The notes under the pieces: generated by a model
The model's database searches: none
Told to the model about the DNA's origin: nothing
The model's input: the letters and a program-made list of their open reading frames with translations, nothing else
Origin: Leisingera daeponensis DSM 23529
Lineage (GTDB): Bacteria > Pseudomonadota > Alphaproteobacteria > Rhodobacterales > Rhodobacteraceae
Assembly: GCF_000473145.1 (NCBI RefSeq)
Contig: NZ_KI421500.1
Location: 310,225 to 374,224, forward strand
DNA length: 64,000 bases
Reading direction: 5' to 3'
Position numbers and translations under genes: made by a program
In this document: positions 56,555 through 64,000 of the stretch, piece after piece
How positions within the stretch are numbered: position 1 is the first letter of the stretch
Layout: every line of letters starts with the position of its first letter

Positions 56555-56629
56555 GCTGTGCAGAACGGGCTGGCGGCCTGTCCAGCCTGCTGCTGAACCA
56601 CCATCGTCTAGTCTGAAAAAGAGAGAAGA

Positions 56630-56713
56630 TGGTGGGCGACCCTGGAATCGAACCAGGCGTGCGTCTCCGCGAGGGAGTTACAGTCCCCTGCCACACCTTG
56701 CGGCCTGTCGCCC
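56630..56713 (-). tRNA. tRNA-Tyr (GTA)
   Basis: An 84-nt class II tRNA with encoded CCA. The acceptor is GGGCGAC/GTCGCCC, A73; the anticodon stem-loop GGGGA-CTGTAAC-TCCCT gives GTA; a long variable arm and the T arm CCTGG-TTCGATT-CCAGG follow. Position 8 is A instead of the nearly universal T, and the D arm has only a 3-bp stem. Confidence 0.95.
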
Positions 56714-56833
56714 ACTGTCAGTTGCATGTTGCACCTGATGTGGAGGCGTGATTACTAGCAGGCCAAACGGGCGTCAACAGGAAAATCGCAAGTTTTTCGC
56801 GCGCCCCGCAAATTCTTTCTGCCGGAGAGCAAA

Positions 56834-57610
56834 ATGTCCAAGAAACCCAAATGGGTCGTCGAAAAAGAGCAGTCCAAACGGGCTGCTGCCGCGGAAACCG
56901 TGTGGCTGTTCGGGCTGCATGCGGTGCGTGATGCGCTGCTTAATCCCAAGCGCGAAAAACTGCGCCTGATGGTGACCCAGAACGCGCAGGTGAAACTGGC
57001 AGATGCCATTGCAGAGTCCGGTATTGAGGCCGAGGTCATCGACCCGCGGAAGTTCAACCCGCCGATCGACGCGCAATCGGTGCACCAGGGCGCCGCGCTG
57101 GAGGTAAAGCCCTTGAACTGGGGCGGGCTGGCCGAAAACTGCATCGGGCGGGAAGCGCCGCGGGTGCTGCTGCTGGACCGGGTGACCGACCCGCATAACG
57201 TCGGCGCCATCCTGCGCTCGGCAGAGGTGCTGGGCGCCAGTGCGGTGATCGGCACCCGGCATCATTCAGCGCCGGAAACCGGCGCGCTGGCCAAGACCGC
57301 CAGCGGCGCGCTGGAGCGGCAGCCCTACCTGCGGATGCGCAATCTGGCCGATACCATCACCGAACTGCAGAACATGGGCTTTATCGTCCTGGGGCTGGAC
57401 GGCGAGGCAGAGCAGACCATCGAGACGGCGCTGGAGGGCAAGCAGCACCTCCCGGTGGCGCTGGTGCTGGGGGCCGAAGGGCCGGGGCTTCGGCAGAAGA
57501 CCAAGGAAACCGTGGACGCCCTGGTCAAGATCGGCGCCGCGGGCGGCTTTGGCTCGCTCAACGTCTCCAACGCCGCTGCGATTGCGCTTTACGCGTCGAT
57601 TGCACGCTAG
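56834..57610 (+). CDS. rlmB: 23S rRNA 2'-O-methyltransferase RlmB (TrmH/SpoU family)
   Basis: Methylates the ribose of G2251 (E. coli numbering) in 23S rRNA. The 258-aa protein has an N-terminal substrate-binding domain (WLFGLHAVRDALLNPKREKL) and the C-terminal SPOUT knot with VLLLDRVTDPHNVGAILRSA, LVLGAEGPGL and GGFGSLNVSNAAAIALYA. The family is certain; the exact target site follows from RlmB-like length and motifs. Confidence 0.92.
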   Translation: MSKKPKWVVEKEQSKRAAAAETVWLFGLHAVRDALLNPKREKLRLMVTQNAQVKLADAIAESGIEAEVIDPRKFNPPIDAQSVHQGAALEVKPLNWGGLAENCIGREAPRVLLLDRVTDPHNVGAILRSAEVLGASAVIGTRHHSAPETGALAKTASGALERQPYLRMRNLADTITELQNMGFIVLGLDGEAEQTIETALEGKQHLPVALVLGAEGPGLRQKTKETVDALVKIGAAGGFGSLNVSNAAAIALYASIAR

Positions 57611-57708
57611 GCGGGCCCAGCCCGTCACGGGGCGATCACATCTGCGTATCCTCCCTTTGCAACAGCGGGGCGCTGCGGCAGACTCGGCAGGCTGCTGAGA
57701 GAATGTGA

Positions 57709-58179
57709 ATGGAGAACAATTTGGCTCTGCGCCTGCTCTTTATGGCCTTTGCGCTCATGCTCCTGTCGCTGCCCGGTGCCGCCCGGGCAGAGATGGCGGG
57801 CAAGGCTGTGTTCTCTTCCCGCGCGGGGGTCGCCATTGGCGGCTATGACCCGGTGGCCTTTTTCGAACAGGGCGCGGCAGAGCCCGGGCGGCGCGGTCAT
57901 GCGGTGATGTGGAAGGGGGTCGTCTGGCGCTTTGCCACCGCCCGCAATCAGGCCCGGTTCGAGGCCAACCCGCGCGCCTATGCGCCGGCCTTCGGCGGCT
58001 ATTGCGCCTTTGCGATGTCGCAGGGCAGGCTGATGCACGGTGATCCGCAGATCTGGGCGATTGTCGATGGCGAGCTGTATTTGCTCAATAATCCTGAAGC
58101 CCAGGATTTCTGGGCCGCCCGCCGCGGCGAGCTGATCGCCCGGGCGCAGCTGCACTGGCCTGTGATTCTGCAGAAATAA
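57709..58179 (+). CDS. Secreted YHS-domain protein
   Basis: A 156-aa protein with a signal peptide (about residues 1-27, ending AARAE). The YHS domain shows IGGYDPVAFFEQG, FATARNQARFEANPRAYAPA and FGGYCAFAMSQG with one Cys. YHS domains are often linked to metal handling; here the function is unknown. Confidence 0.87.
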   Translation: MENNLALRLLFMAFALMLLSLPGAARAEMAGKAVFSSRAGVAIGGYDPVAFFEQGAAEPGRRGHAVMWKGVVWRFATARNQARFEANPRAYAPAFGGYCAFAMSQGRLMHGDPQIWAIVDGELYLLNNPEAQDFWAARRGELIARAQLHWPVILQK

Positions 58180-58186
58180 TCCGTCA

Positions 58187-58213
58187 CCTCACGTTTTCGT
58201 GAGGCGGCCTTTT
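58187..58213 (+). terminator. Probable terminator after the YHS gene
   Basis: A perfect stem CCTCACG-TTTT-CGTGAGG (58187-58204), followed by CGGCCTTTTATTT. The T-run is a few bases from the stem, so strength is uncertain. Confidence 0.55.
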
Positions 58214-58246
58214 ATTTCTCCGACTGTGACCCATATTCAATACAGA

Positions 58247-58328
58247 CTGCGGAATGGAACCACCGCAGATCTTTTTCACTGTCCCTCGTTCCATACCTCG
58301 CGCCCGGTTCGTCCGGGCGCATTTTTGT
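58247..58328 (+). ncRNA. Candidate small RNA with possible pseudoknot
   Basis: CTGCGG (58247-58252) pairs with CCGCAG (58264-58269). The loop contains ATGGAAC (58254-58260), which is perfectly complementary to GTTCCAT (58289-58295). A strong terminator follows (58301-58328). The unit sits alone between the YHS and CoA-binding genes. It may be a small RNA or an attenuator; no known family recognised. Confidence 0.3.
58301..58328 (+). terminator. Intrinsic terminator 57 bp upstream of the CoA-binding gene
   Basis: GCGCCCGG (58301-58308) pairs with CCGGGCGC (58314-58321), followed by ATTTTTG. No protein gene lies directly before it. Confidence 0.8.
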
Positions 58329-58384
58329 CTCCCGGCATCAAATCCCGCTTTGCGCCCGCTCGCAGCACGGCTAGGGTGCGCGGC

Positions 58385-58855
58385 ATGACAGAGTACAGCG
58401 ATGAGCATCTGAAAAAGGTCCTGCAGCGCACCAAGGTGGTGGCTGTGGTCGGCGTTTCAATGAACCCGGTGCGGCCCAGCTATTACGTGGCGCGCTACCT
58501 GGGCCTGAAAGGCTACCGGGTGATCCCGGTGAACCCGGTCCATGCGGGCAAGATGCTGTTTGGCGAGACGGTGCGGGCCAGCCTGTCGGAGATTGATGCG
58601 CCGGTGGACATGGTCGACATCTTCCGCCGGTCCGAGGCGGTGCCGCCGATCGTGGATGAGGCGCTGGAGGCGTTGCCGAAGCTGCAGACCATCTGGATGC
58701 AGATCGGAGTGGAGCACGCGGAGGCCGCCGCCAGGGCCGAGGCGCGCGGCGTCACCGTGATCCAGAACCGCTGCCCCAAGATCGAATACCAGCGCCTGTT
58801 CGGCGAGCTGCGCATGGGCGGCTTTGCCACTGGGATCATTTCCTCCAAACTGTGA
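58385..58855 (+). CDS. CoA-binding (Rossmann) domain protein
   Basis: A 156-aa single-domain CoA_binding_2 protein. KVVAVVGVSMNPVRPSYYVA opens the Rossmann fold, VIPVNPVHAGKMLFGETVRAS is the conserved middle, and IWMQIGVEHAEAAARAEARG follows. It resembles E. coli YccU. It may bind CoA or a related nucleotide; role unknown. Terminator at 58926-58953. Confidence 0.87.
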   Translation: MTEYSDEHLKKVLQRTKVVAVVGVSMNPVRPSYYVARYLGLKGYRVIPVNPVHAGKMLFGETVRASLSEIDAPVDMVDIFRRSEAVPPIVDEALEALPKLQTIWMQIGVEHAEAAARAEARGVTVIQNRCPKIEYQRLFGELRMGGFATGIISSKL

Positions 58856-58925
58856 CGCTTTTGGCCAGGCCGGGCGCTCCCGCCCGCTCCAGCCGCCCCG
58901 AGGGGCGGCCTTCACGGTTTGGCCA

Positions 58926-58953
58926 GGCGCCGCTGCGCGGCGCAGTTTTTTTG
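58926..58953 (+). terminator. Terminator after the CoA-binding gene
   Basis: GCGCCGC (58927-58933) pairs with GCGGCGC (58937-58943), followed by seven T. A second long hairpin, 12 bp with one A-G mismatch, lies at 58961-58990 without a T-run and is unexplained. Confidence 0.78.
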
Positions 58954-59082
58954 CTGAGAAGCCCTGAAGGGCAAGTGTGCCCGTCAGGGCCTGACCGAGT
59001 TTGTTAATGAATGCGCGTCAAGGGCAAGCCGCGCTGACGCGCCGAGGCTGCGCCTCCCTTGACCCGCCGCCCGGCCCGGGGG

Positions 59083-59403
59083 TCAGCCTTTGGGGCGGCT
59101 GGCTTTCTCGGCAATGCCGCTGAGGCCCTGACGTTCCGCCAGCACCTGCAGCACATCGTCCAGCGCCACATCGCGGGCAGCCAGCATCACCAGGAAATGA
59201 TAGAGAACATCGGCCCCCTCGGAGGCGAGACCCGGCTTGCCGCCCTTCACCGCTTCAATAATAGCTTCGATGGCTTCCTCACCGAATTTCTCGGCGCATT
59301 TTTCCGGCCCCTTCGCCAGCAGCTTGGCGGTCCAGCTGGTGTCGGGATCGGCCCCCTTGCGGGACAGGATGGTGGCTTCGAGTTCGTGCAGCAGGCTCAT
59401 CAC
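59083..59403 (-). CDS. hisE: Phosphoribosyl-ATP pyrophosphatase
   Basis: Second step of histidine synthesis: hydrolyses phosphoribosyl-ATP to phosphoribosyl-AMP. The 106-aa MazG-like protein has ALDDVLQVLAERQ near the end and CAEKFGEEAIEAIIEAVKG with the metal-binding Glu residues. It is 8 bp downstream of hisF on the same strand. Confidence 0.95.
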   Translation of the reverse strand: MMSLLHELEATILSRKGADPDTSWTAKLLAKGPEKCAEKFGEEAIEAIIEAVKGGKPGLASEGADVLYHFLVMLAARDVALDDVLQVLAERQGLSGIAEKASRPKG

Positions 59404-59411
59404 ATGCCCCT

Positions 59412-60173
59412 TCAGTTCAGCCGCATCGGGATGCCGGCGGCGGCCATGTGTTCCTTGGCTTCCTGAATTGTGTATTCCCCGAAGTGGAAGATCGAGGCGG
59501 CCAGCACCGCGCTGGCGCCGCCCTTGGTCACACCCTCCACCAGGTGGTCCAGAGTGCCGACACCGCCCGAGGCGATCACCGGCACGTCTACCGCATCGGA
59601 AATCGCCTTGGTCAGCGGCAGGTTGAAGCCCGATTTGGTGCCGTCGCGGTCCATGGAGGTGAGCAGGATTTCCCCCGCGCCCTTGGCCACGACGGTGCGC
59701 GCAAACTCCACCGCGTCGATGCCGGTCGGCTTGCGCCCGCCGTGGGTGAAGATCTCCCAGCGGCCCGGCTCCACCGTCTTGGCGTCAATGGCGCAGACGA
59801 TGCACTGGCTGCCGAACTGATCCGCGGCCTCGGCGATCACATCCGGGTTGGCCACCGCAGCCGAGTTGAAGGAGACCTTGTCGGCCCCTGCCAGCAGCAG
59901 CGCCCGCACGTCCTCCTTGGTGCGCACCCCGCCGCCCACGGTCAGCGGCACAAAGCATTGCTCGGCAGTGCGCTGCACCATGTCGAACATGGTGCCACGG
60001 TTTTCATGGGTGGCGTGAATGTCGAGAAAGCAGATCTCATCCGCGCCCGCCGCATCATAGGCCTTGGCGCATTCCACCGGATCGCCCGCGTCGCGCAGGC
60101 CGACAAAGTTGACGCCCTTGACCACGCGCCCGTCAGCGACGTCGAGACAGGGAATGATACGGGTTTTCAGCAT
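59412..60173 (-). CDS. hisF: Imidazole glycerol phosphate synthase, cyclase subunit
   Basis: Cyclase of the HisF-HisH complex, making imidazole glycerol phosphate and AICAR. The 253-aa barrel begins [20 protein letters not shown] with the first catalytic Asp; [23 protein letters not shown] and [16 protein letters not shown] (second Asp) follow. hisH is not in the window. The gene precedes hisE. Confidence 0.97.
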   Translation of the reverse strand: MLKTRIIPCLDVADGRVVKGVNFVGLRDAGDPVECAKAYDAAGADEICFLDIHATHENRGTMFDMVQRTAEQCFVPLTVGGGVRTKEDVRALLLAGADKVSFNSAAVANPDVIAEAADQFGSQCIVCAIDAKTVEPGRWEIFTHGGRKPTGIDAVEFARTVVAKGAGEILLTSMDRDGTKSGFNLPLTKAISDAVDVPVIASGGVGTLDHLVEGVTKGGASAVLAASIFHFGEYTIQEAKEHMAAAGIPMRLN

Positions 60174-60364
60174 GGATCGTGCCTTTCAAGCTGCGTGCCC
60201 CGTGGGTACGAAATGGCTGCCGGAAGCGCAACAGATATGGCAGGGGATGCGCGTTTTGGTCCGCGCGAAACCGCCGGACACGTGCAGTCTCGAAGTTGTG
60301 AATTGCCTGGCCGAAGCTGCTGCCCCGATCATGACCGGACGTCCCTGAATTTGGAGCAGCTGTC

Positions 60365-60811
60365 ATGACCAAGAGTCTTTTCCTCGCCGGTGCCGTCACC
60401 CTCGCCGCCGCACTGCCCGCCGCCGCGGAGCTGGTGACCGTGCAAAGTCAGAAACCCGTGGCCGAAACCATGGACGCGCTGCAAGCCGCTGTAGAGGGCG
60501 CGGGTGCCACCGTCTTTGCCCGGGTGGACCACGCCGCAGGCGCGCAGACCGCAGGGATGGAGCTGCCGGGCTCGCAGCTTCTGATCTTCGGCAACCCCAA
60601 GCTCGGCACCCCGGCGATGCAGGCGGACATGCGGGCAGGGCTCTATCTGCCGCTCAAGGTTCTGGCTTATGAGGATGCGGACGGCCAGGTCTGGCTCACC
60701 TATCAGGACCCGGCAGAGATGCTGTCGGGCCTTGATATCCCGGCCGATGCGGAATTCATCGCCAAAATGCAGGGGGCCTTGGGCAAGCTGACCTCCAAGG
60801 CAGCGGAATAG
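60365..60811 (+). CDS. Secreted DUF302-domain protein
   Basis: A 148-aa protein with a signal peptide (about residues 1-22, AALPAAAE). The DUF302 domain shows TMDALQAAVEGAGATVFARV, LLIFGNPKLGTPAMQA and LPLKVLAYEDADGQVWLTYQ. The function of the family is not established. It interrupts the his cluster on the opposite strand and ends 2 bp from the stop of a convergent gene. Confidence 0.88.
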   Translation: MTKSLFLAGAVTLAAALPAAAELVTVQSQKPVAETMDALQAAVEGAGATVFARVDHAAGAQTAGMELPGSQLLIFGNPKLGTPAMQADMRAGLYLPLKVLAYEDADGQVWLTYQDPAEMLSGLDIPADAEFIAKMQGALGKLTSKAAE

Positions 60812-60813
60812 GC

Positions 60814-61101
60814 TCAGCGCCGCGAGGCCAGATAGCGCGACAGGGCATTGGCGATGCCCCACAGCAGCCCGGCCCCTAGGGAGACCGGGCCAAAGATAAG
60901 CGGGCCCCAGGCGGCCAGGACACCTGCGGTATAGGCGGTTTCCCCCACGTCCTGGCCCAGCACCACGCAGGGGTTTGCAAACCCCTCGTGGATCTCGCAG
61001 CCAAAGCCGATCCCAAGCAGCAGCACGAAGGCAATGCACATCAGCCATAGGACGATGGGTCCTAAGGTGAACGTCGCAAGGATTCGGCGGACTAGGCGCA
61101 T
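60814..61101 (-). CDS. Small membrane protein, unknown
   Basis: A 95-aa protein with two to three hydrophobic segments (GPIVLWLMCIAFVLLLGIGF and AAWGPLIFGPVSLGAGLLWG) and a basic C-terminus. It lies 35 bp downstream of hisA on the same strand and is probably co-transcribed with it. Function not recognised. Confidence 0.65.
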   Translation of the reverse strand: MRLVRRILATFTLGPIVLWLMCIAFVLLLGIGFGCEIHEGFANPCVVLGQDVGETAYTAGVLAAWGPLIFGPVSLGAGLLWGIANALSRYLASRR

Positions 61102-61136
61102 GAGGTTCCACTTCGCCGGATCAGACCCGGGCGGCG

Positions 61137-61859
61137 TCAGGCTTTTAGAACCGCCAGCGCCTCTTTCAGGCCGATGGCGCCATCATAAAGCGCCCGGCCG
61201 GAAATCGCACCGTTCAAAGGCGCGCCGCAGGTTTTCAGCGCCCGCAGATCGTCCAGCGAGGACACGCCGCCGGAGGCAATCACCGGGATGCTGACCGCGT
61301 TGGCCAGATCGGCGGTGGCCTCGACATTCGGGCCCTTCATCGCGCCGTCGCGCAGGATGTCGGTATAGATGATCGCGGCAACGCCCGCGTCCTCGAACGA
61401 CTTGGCGAGGTCGGTGACCATCACATCGGTTTCCTCTGCCCAGCCCTTGGTGGCGACTTTGCCGTTGCGGGCGTCGATGCCGACCGCGACCTTGCCGGGG
61501 AATTCCCGCGCCGCCTCGCGCACCAGGTCCGGGTTCTCCACCGCCACGGTGCCCAGGATGACCCGCGCCAGGCCCTTATCAATCCAGCGCTCGATGGTGG
61601 CCATATCGCGGATGCCGCCGCCCAGCTGCGCGGGCACCTTGGTCTGCTTCAGGATTTCCTCAACCGGCGCGGCATTCACCGGCTCCCCGGCAAAGGCGCC
61701 GTTGAGGTCCACCAGATGCAGCCATTCGCAGCCCGCTTCGACAAACTCCAGCGCCTGCGCGGCGGGGTTGTCGTTGAACACGGTGGTCTTGTCCATTTCG
61801 CCATGCAGCAGGCGCACGGCCTGGCCGTCTTTGAGGTCAATCGCGGGGTAGAGGATCAT
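61137..61859 (-). CDS. hisA: Phosphoribosylformimino-5-aminoimidazole carboxamide ribotide isomerase
   Basis: Amadori isomerase of histidine synthesis. The 240-aa barrel begins [20 protein letters not shown] with the catalytic Asp; [20 protein letters not shown] and [16 protein letters not shown] (second Asp) are HisA blocks. It is separated from hisF by two small genes. Confidence 0.96.
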   Translation of the reverse strand: MILYPAIDLKDGQAVRLLHGEMDKTTVFNDNPAAQALEFVEAGCEWLHLVDLNGAFAGEPVNAAPVEEILKQTKVPAQLGGGIRDMATIERWIDKGLARVILGTVAVENPDLVREAAREFPGKVAVGIDARNGKVATKGWAEETDVMVTDLAKSFEDAGVAAIIYTDILRDGAMKGPNVEATADLANAVSIPVIASGGVSSLDDLRALKTCGAPLNGAISGRALYDGAIGLKEALAVLKA

Positions 61860-61994
61860 CCGGGCGGTCCTTCGTGAAATCATGCTGGCGGTGTTTTGCA
61901 CAACGCAAGGGCATATTGCAACGCGACCCGAAGTCAACCTTGCCAGAAGGGCCGCATCAGGGACAGGCTGCCTGTAAAACAGGGAGGAAATGGA

Positions 61995-62381
61995 ATGAAA
62001 CATCTTCTGGCAGGTGTGGCTGTGGCCTTGGGGCTGGCGGGCGCTGCGGCGGCGGACCCGGTTCTGGGCGTCTGGAAAACCCAGACCGACGACGGCTCCT
62101 ATGCCCATATCCAGATGGCCAAATGCGGCCCCGCGGTCTGCGGCAAGATCGCCCGCACCTTCAACAGCGAGGGGGAGTACAAGTCCCCGAACCTCGGCAA
62201 GACGCTGGTGATCGACATGGTCCCCAACGGTGACGGCTCTTACGAGGGCAAGGTCTGGCGGCCGTCCAACAACAAGATCTACATCGGCAAGATGGATCTG
62301 GCGGGCAGCTCGCTGGCCCTGCGCGGCTGCGTTGCGGGCGGTCTCATCTGCTCGAAACAAACCTGGACCCGCGTCCAGTAA
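61995..62381 (+). CDS. Secreted DUF2147 protein
   Basis: A 128-aa protein with a signal peptide (about residues 1-20). [20 protein letters not shown] and [14 protein letters not shown] blocks with [20 protein letters not shown] match DUF2147, a small beta-barrel family. Four Cys are present. AGGGAGGA precedes ATG 61995. Convergent with the WGR gene. Function unknown. Confidence 0.87.
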   Translation: MKHLLAGVAVALGLAGAAAADPVLGVWKTQTDDGSYAHIQMAKCGPAVCGKIARTFNSEGEYKSPNLGKTLVIDMVPNGDGSYEGKVWRPSNNKIYIGKMDLAGSSLALRGCVAGGLICSKQTWTRVQ

Positions 62382-62401
62382 ACGCCCTTGAGGGGCTGCG
62401 A

Positions 62402-62653
62402 CTACAGCAGTCCCAGCTGCACCGGGATCGGCGCAAAGCCGCGTTTCAGCTGCCGGTCCCGGAACCCTTCGAAAATCGCCAGCGCCTCCGCATGCCCGGC
62501 GAAATAGGTCCGCTTCTGCGCCCCGCCGGGCGCGTTCAGCGGCCCGGACACACGCTCGACACACCAGTCGCCGAACAGCGTCGGCGTCAGGGTCAGGAGG
62601 CAATAGCGGTGATTGCCTTCGGCGTGGTCGTATTTCTCGAAACGGATGTGCAA
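62402..62653 (-). CDS. WGR-domain protein
   Basis: An 83-aa protein made of a single WGR-type domain: [20 protein letters not shown], then [15 protein letters not shown] in place of the usual WGRIG, and [23 protein letters not shown] domains bind nucleic acid in PARPs; free-standing bacterial ones are uncharacterised. Between DUF2147 and the peroxiredoxin gene. Confidence 0.8.
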   Translation of the reverse strand: MHIRFEKYDHAEGNHRYCLLTLTPTLFGDWCVERVSGPLNAPGGAQKRTYFAGHAEALAIFEGFRDRQLKRGFAPIPVQLGLL

Positions 62654-62763
62654 GGGAGGGGCTGCCGCAGTGACAAAAGGTCCGCACCGTATGCCCCGAA
62701 GCGGACCCCTTGTCTATTGTTCAATCCGGCGAATTGCACCGGCCCCGGCGTCTGCCGTGACGC

Positions 62764-63300
62764 TCAGACCTCACCGGTGTATTCGCCGCGCGCCGGGTAG
62801 TTGTTGGGGATCGCGAAATCCAGCGCTGCCACCAGTTCCGCGAAATGCGGGCGCACAAACGGCATGGTCTGAACCGAGCCATAGTACAGCGTCCGCTGCG
62901 GTGTCACCATGAACAGGCCGGGTTCGGCAAACAGCTCCGGTTCCTCGATCCCGATAGAGGTCTTGCCGCGCGAGGTGGAGATATACAGCCCCCAGTCGCG
63001 GGCTTCGGACAGCGGCAGGCCGTAGCCGAACCGCAGCGCCTTGGCCTCGATCTTGTCCGCCATGGCGCGGGTGCGCTCCTCGCCGTCGGTGCTGATCGCA
63101 ATGGAGCCGACACCGCGCTCTGCGAAGTCCGGGACCTTCTTTTCGAAGTCCTTCAGGTAATTCGCGCAGATCGGGCAGTGCAGGCCCCGGTAAAAGCAGA
63201 TCACGGTGCCGCGCTCAGCCGTCTCCGAGGAGAGATCAAAAGCACCATGGTCCAGCGTCGGCAGGGTCAGGTTCGGGGTTTTCTGGCGGGGGATCAGCAC
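62764..63300 (-). CDS. Peroxiredoxin-like AhpC/TSA protein
   Basis: A 178-aa thioredoxin-fold protein. FYRGLHCPICANYLKDFEKK contains a C-x2-C motif in the peroxidatic position, and SIAISTDGEERTRAMADKIE follows. The start is GTG 63300, supported by AAGGAA 8 nt upstream; no ATG is available. It is divergent from an AraC-type regulator, which may control it. Confidence 0.8.
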   Translation of the reverse strand: MLIPRQKTPNLTLPTLDHGAFDLSSETAERGTVICFYRGLHCPICANYLKDFEKKVPDFAERGVGSIAISTDGEERTRAMADKIEAKALRFGYGLPLSEARDWGLYISTSRGKTSIGIEEPELFAEPGLFMVTPQRTLYYGSVQTMPFVRPHFAELVAALDFAIPNNYPARGEYTGEV

Positions 63301-63400
63301 GTGACGGTTCCTTGCAATTGCTGTGAGGGGCGGTTGCCGGGAAGTGTTGCAAAGTTTATTGTCGCATAAATCCGAAAAACCTGACGGGAAACCCGAAATC

Positions 63401-64000
63401 ATGGACCGCCTCACCACCTTGATGGACCGTTTCCAGCTGGCGGTGCAGGCCGCCCGGCCGGGGCAGGCCAATCTGATCGCGCTTGCGGACAGCGGCGGCG
63501 CGCCGGTGCGTATCCGCTACTGCACCAAGGGGGCGATGGAGGGGCTGGACCCGGACGCGGTCATGTGGGCGGCGCAGGTGGAATGGTCGGGCCAGAGCAA
63601 CCCGTTTCTGGCCGCGCTGCCGCCGGTGGTGGACTATGACATCACCAGCAACGCCGAGGCGCAGGGGCTGGTGCGGCTGATGCAGGAGGAGGCCGAGGGC
63701 CAGCACTGCGGCGCGCAGTCGGTGATTAACCGGCTGGGCGAGGTGCTGATGGTGCATCTGCTGCGCAACCAGATCCGGAGGGGCGCGACCGGGCCCGGGC
63801 TCTTGGCGGGCCTTGCCGATCCGCGCCTCAGCCGGGCCATCGTGGCGATGCATGATCATCCGGGCAGGCTTTGGACCAACGCCGATCTGGCGCAGGAGGC
63901 GGGGCTGTCGCTGTCACGCTTTGCCGAGCTGTTCGCTGCCGAAGTCGGGGAAACCCCGATCGGCTACCTGCGCCGCTGGCGGCTGATCCTGGCGCATCAG
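63401..64000 (+). CDS. AraC-family transcriptional regulator (partial, runs past the window)
   Basis: At least 200 codons, open to the window end. The N-terminal cupin-like part (about residues 1-120) contains YCTKGAMEGLDPDAVMWAAQ and QHCGAQSVINRLGEVLMVHL, like the AraC cupin_6 group. The first helix-turn-helix is visible (WTNADLAQEAGLSLSRFAEL), followed by GETPIGYLRRWRL. It is divergent from the peroxiredoxin-like gene with a 100-bp gap, so it is likely its regulator. Confidence 0.82.
   Translation, partial: MDRLTTLMDRFQLAVQAARPGQANLIALADSGGAPVRIRYCTKGAMEGLDPDAVMWAAQVEWSGQSNPFLAALPPVVDYDITSNAEAQGLVRLMQEEAEGQHCGAQSVINRLGEVLMVHLLRNQIRRGATGPGLLAGLADPRLSRAIVAMHDHPGRLWTNADLAQEAGLSLSRFAELFAAEVGETPIGYLRRWRLILAHQ

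Overview
The window looks like chromosomal DNA of a marine alphaproteobacterium of the Rhodobacteraceae, Roseobacter group (Leisingera/Phaeobacter-like). The evidence is high GC, long antisense open frames, an alphaproteobacterial SOS box (GTTC-N7-GTTC) in front of mmcB, a perfect BioR box in front of a bioBFDAGC operon, a RibBX-type ribB, a tRNA-His without G-1, a SUV3-like helicase, CdnL/CarD, and several small proteins known mainly from Rhodobacterales. I see no rRNA, insertion sequence, prophage or CRISPR array. The window is almost all housekeeping and metabolic genes. Genus placement is inference.

Layout. 0-2.7 kb: a KpsS-like capsule protein and a Wza-like export lipoprotein on the minus strand. 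2.8-7.0 kb: riboflavin genes ribE, ribB(X) and ribH running into nusB, with a hydroxyproline epimerase/dehydratase on the opposite strand. 7-14.3 kb: small membrane proteins, SOS-controlled mmcB, tRNA-His, secreted hypotheticals, an RluD-type pseudouridine synthase, rpoH, and a noncoding stretch with a strand-biased CTGG tract and a 28-bp perfect palindrome. 14.3-23.3 kb: GNAT and pepF, a lysophospholipase with an SCP2 protein, a TPR protein, the SUV3-like helicase, an S4 protein, ferredoxin fdxA and cdnL. 23.3-30.3 kb: divergent cobS/cobT, a Kef antiporter, a PAS protein, and an Lrp regulator divergent from hpd. 30.3-37.5 kb: a large membrane protein that joins GspL/PilM-like and GspC/PilP-like ends, a SIMPL protein, metY, tRNA-Thr and two unknowns.

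37.6-43.9 kb: a complete thiamine operon (thiC-O-S-G-E-F-D) under a TPP riboswitch, divergent from the biotin operon bioB-F-D-A-G-C (44.1-49.5 kb), whose promoter overlaps the BioR box. 49.7-55.1 kb: a betaine/choline-type ABC importer with two tandem binding proteins, an ATPase and a double-length permease. 55.2-58.9 kb: nnrU, a DUF2478-like protein, tRNA-Tyr, rlmB, a YHS protein and a CoA-binding protein. 59-62 kb: hisE, hisF and hisA, interrupted by small genes. 62-64 kb: DUF2147, WGR and peroxiredoxin-like genes, and an AraC regulator cut by the window end.

Most operons show tight translational coupling (ATGA or TGATG overlaps) and end in clear intrinsic terminators. The least explained elements are the GspL/GspC-like fusion protein, the CTGG tract with its palindrome, the multi-hairpin leaders of rpoH and cdnL, and two small RNA-like structures (7570-7646 and 58247-58328). 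No obviously new multi-gene system was found.
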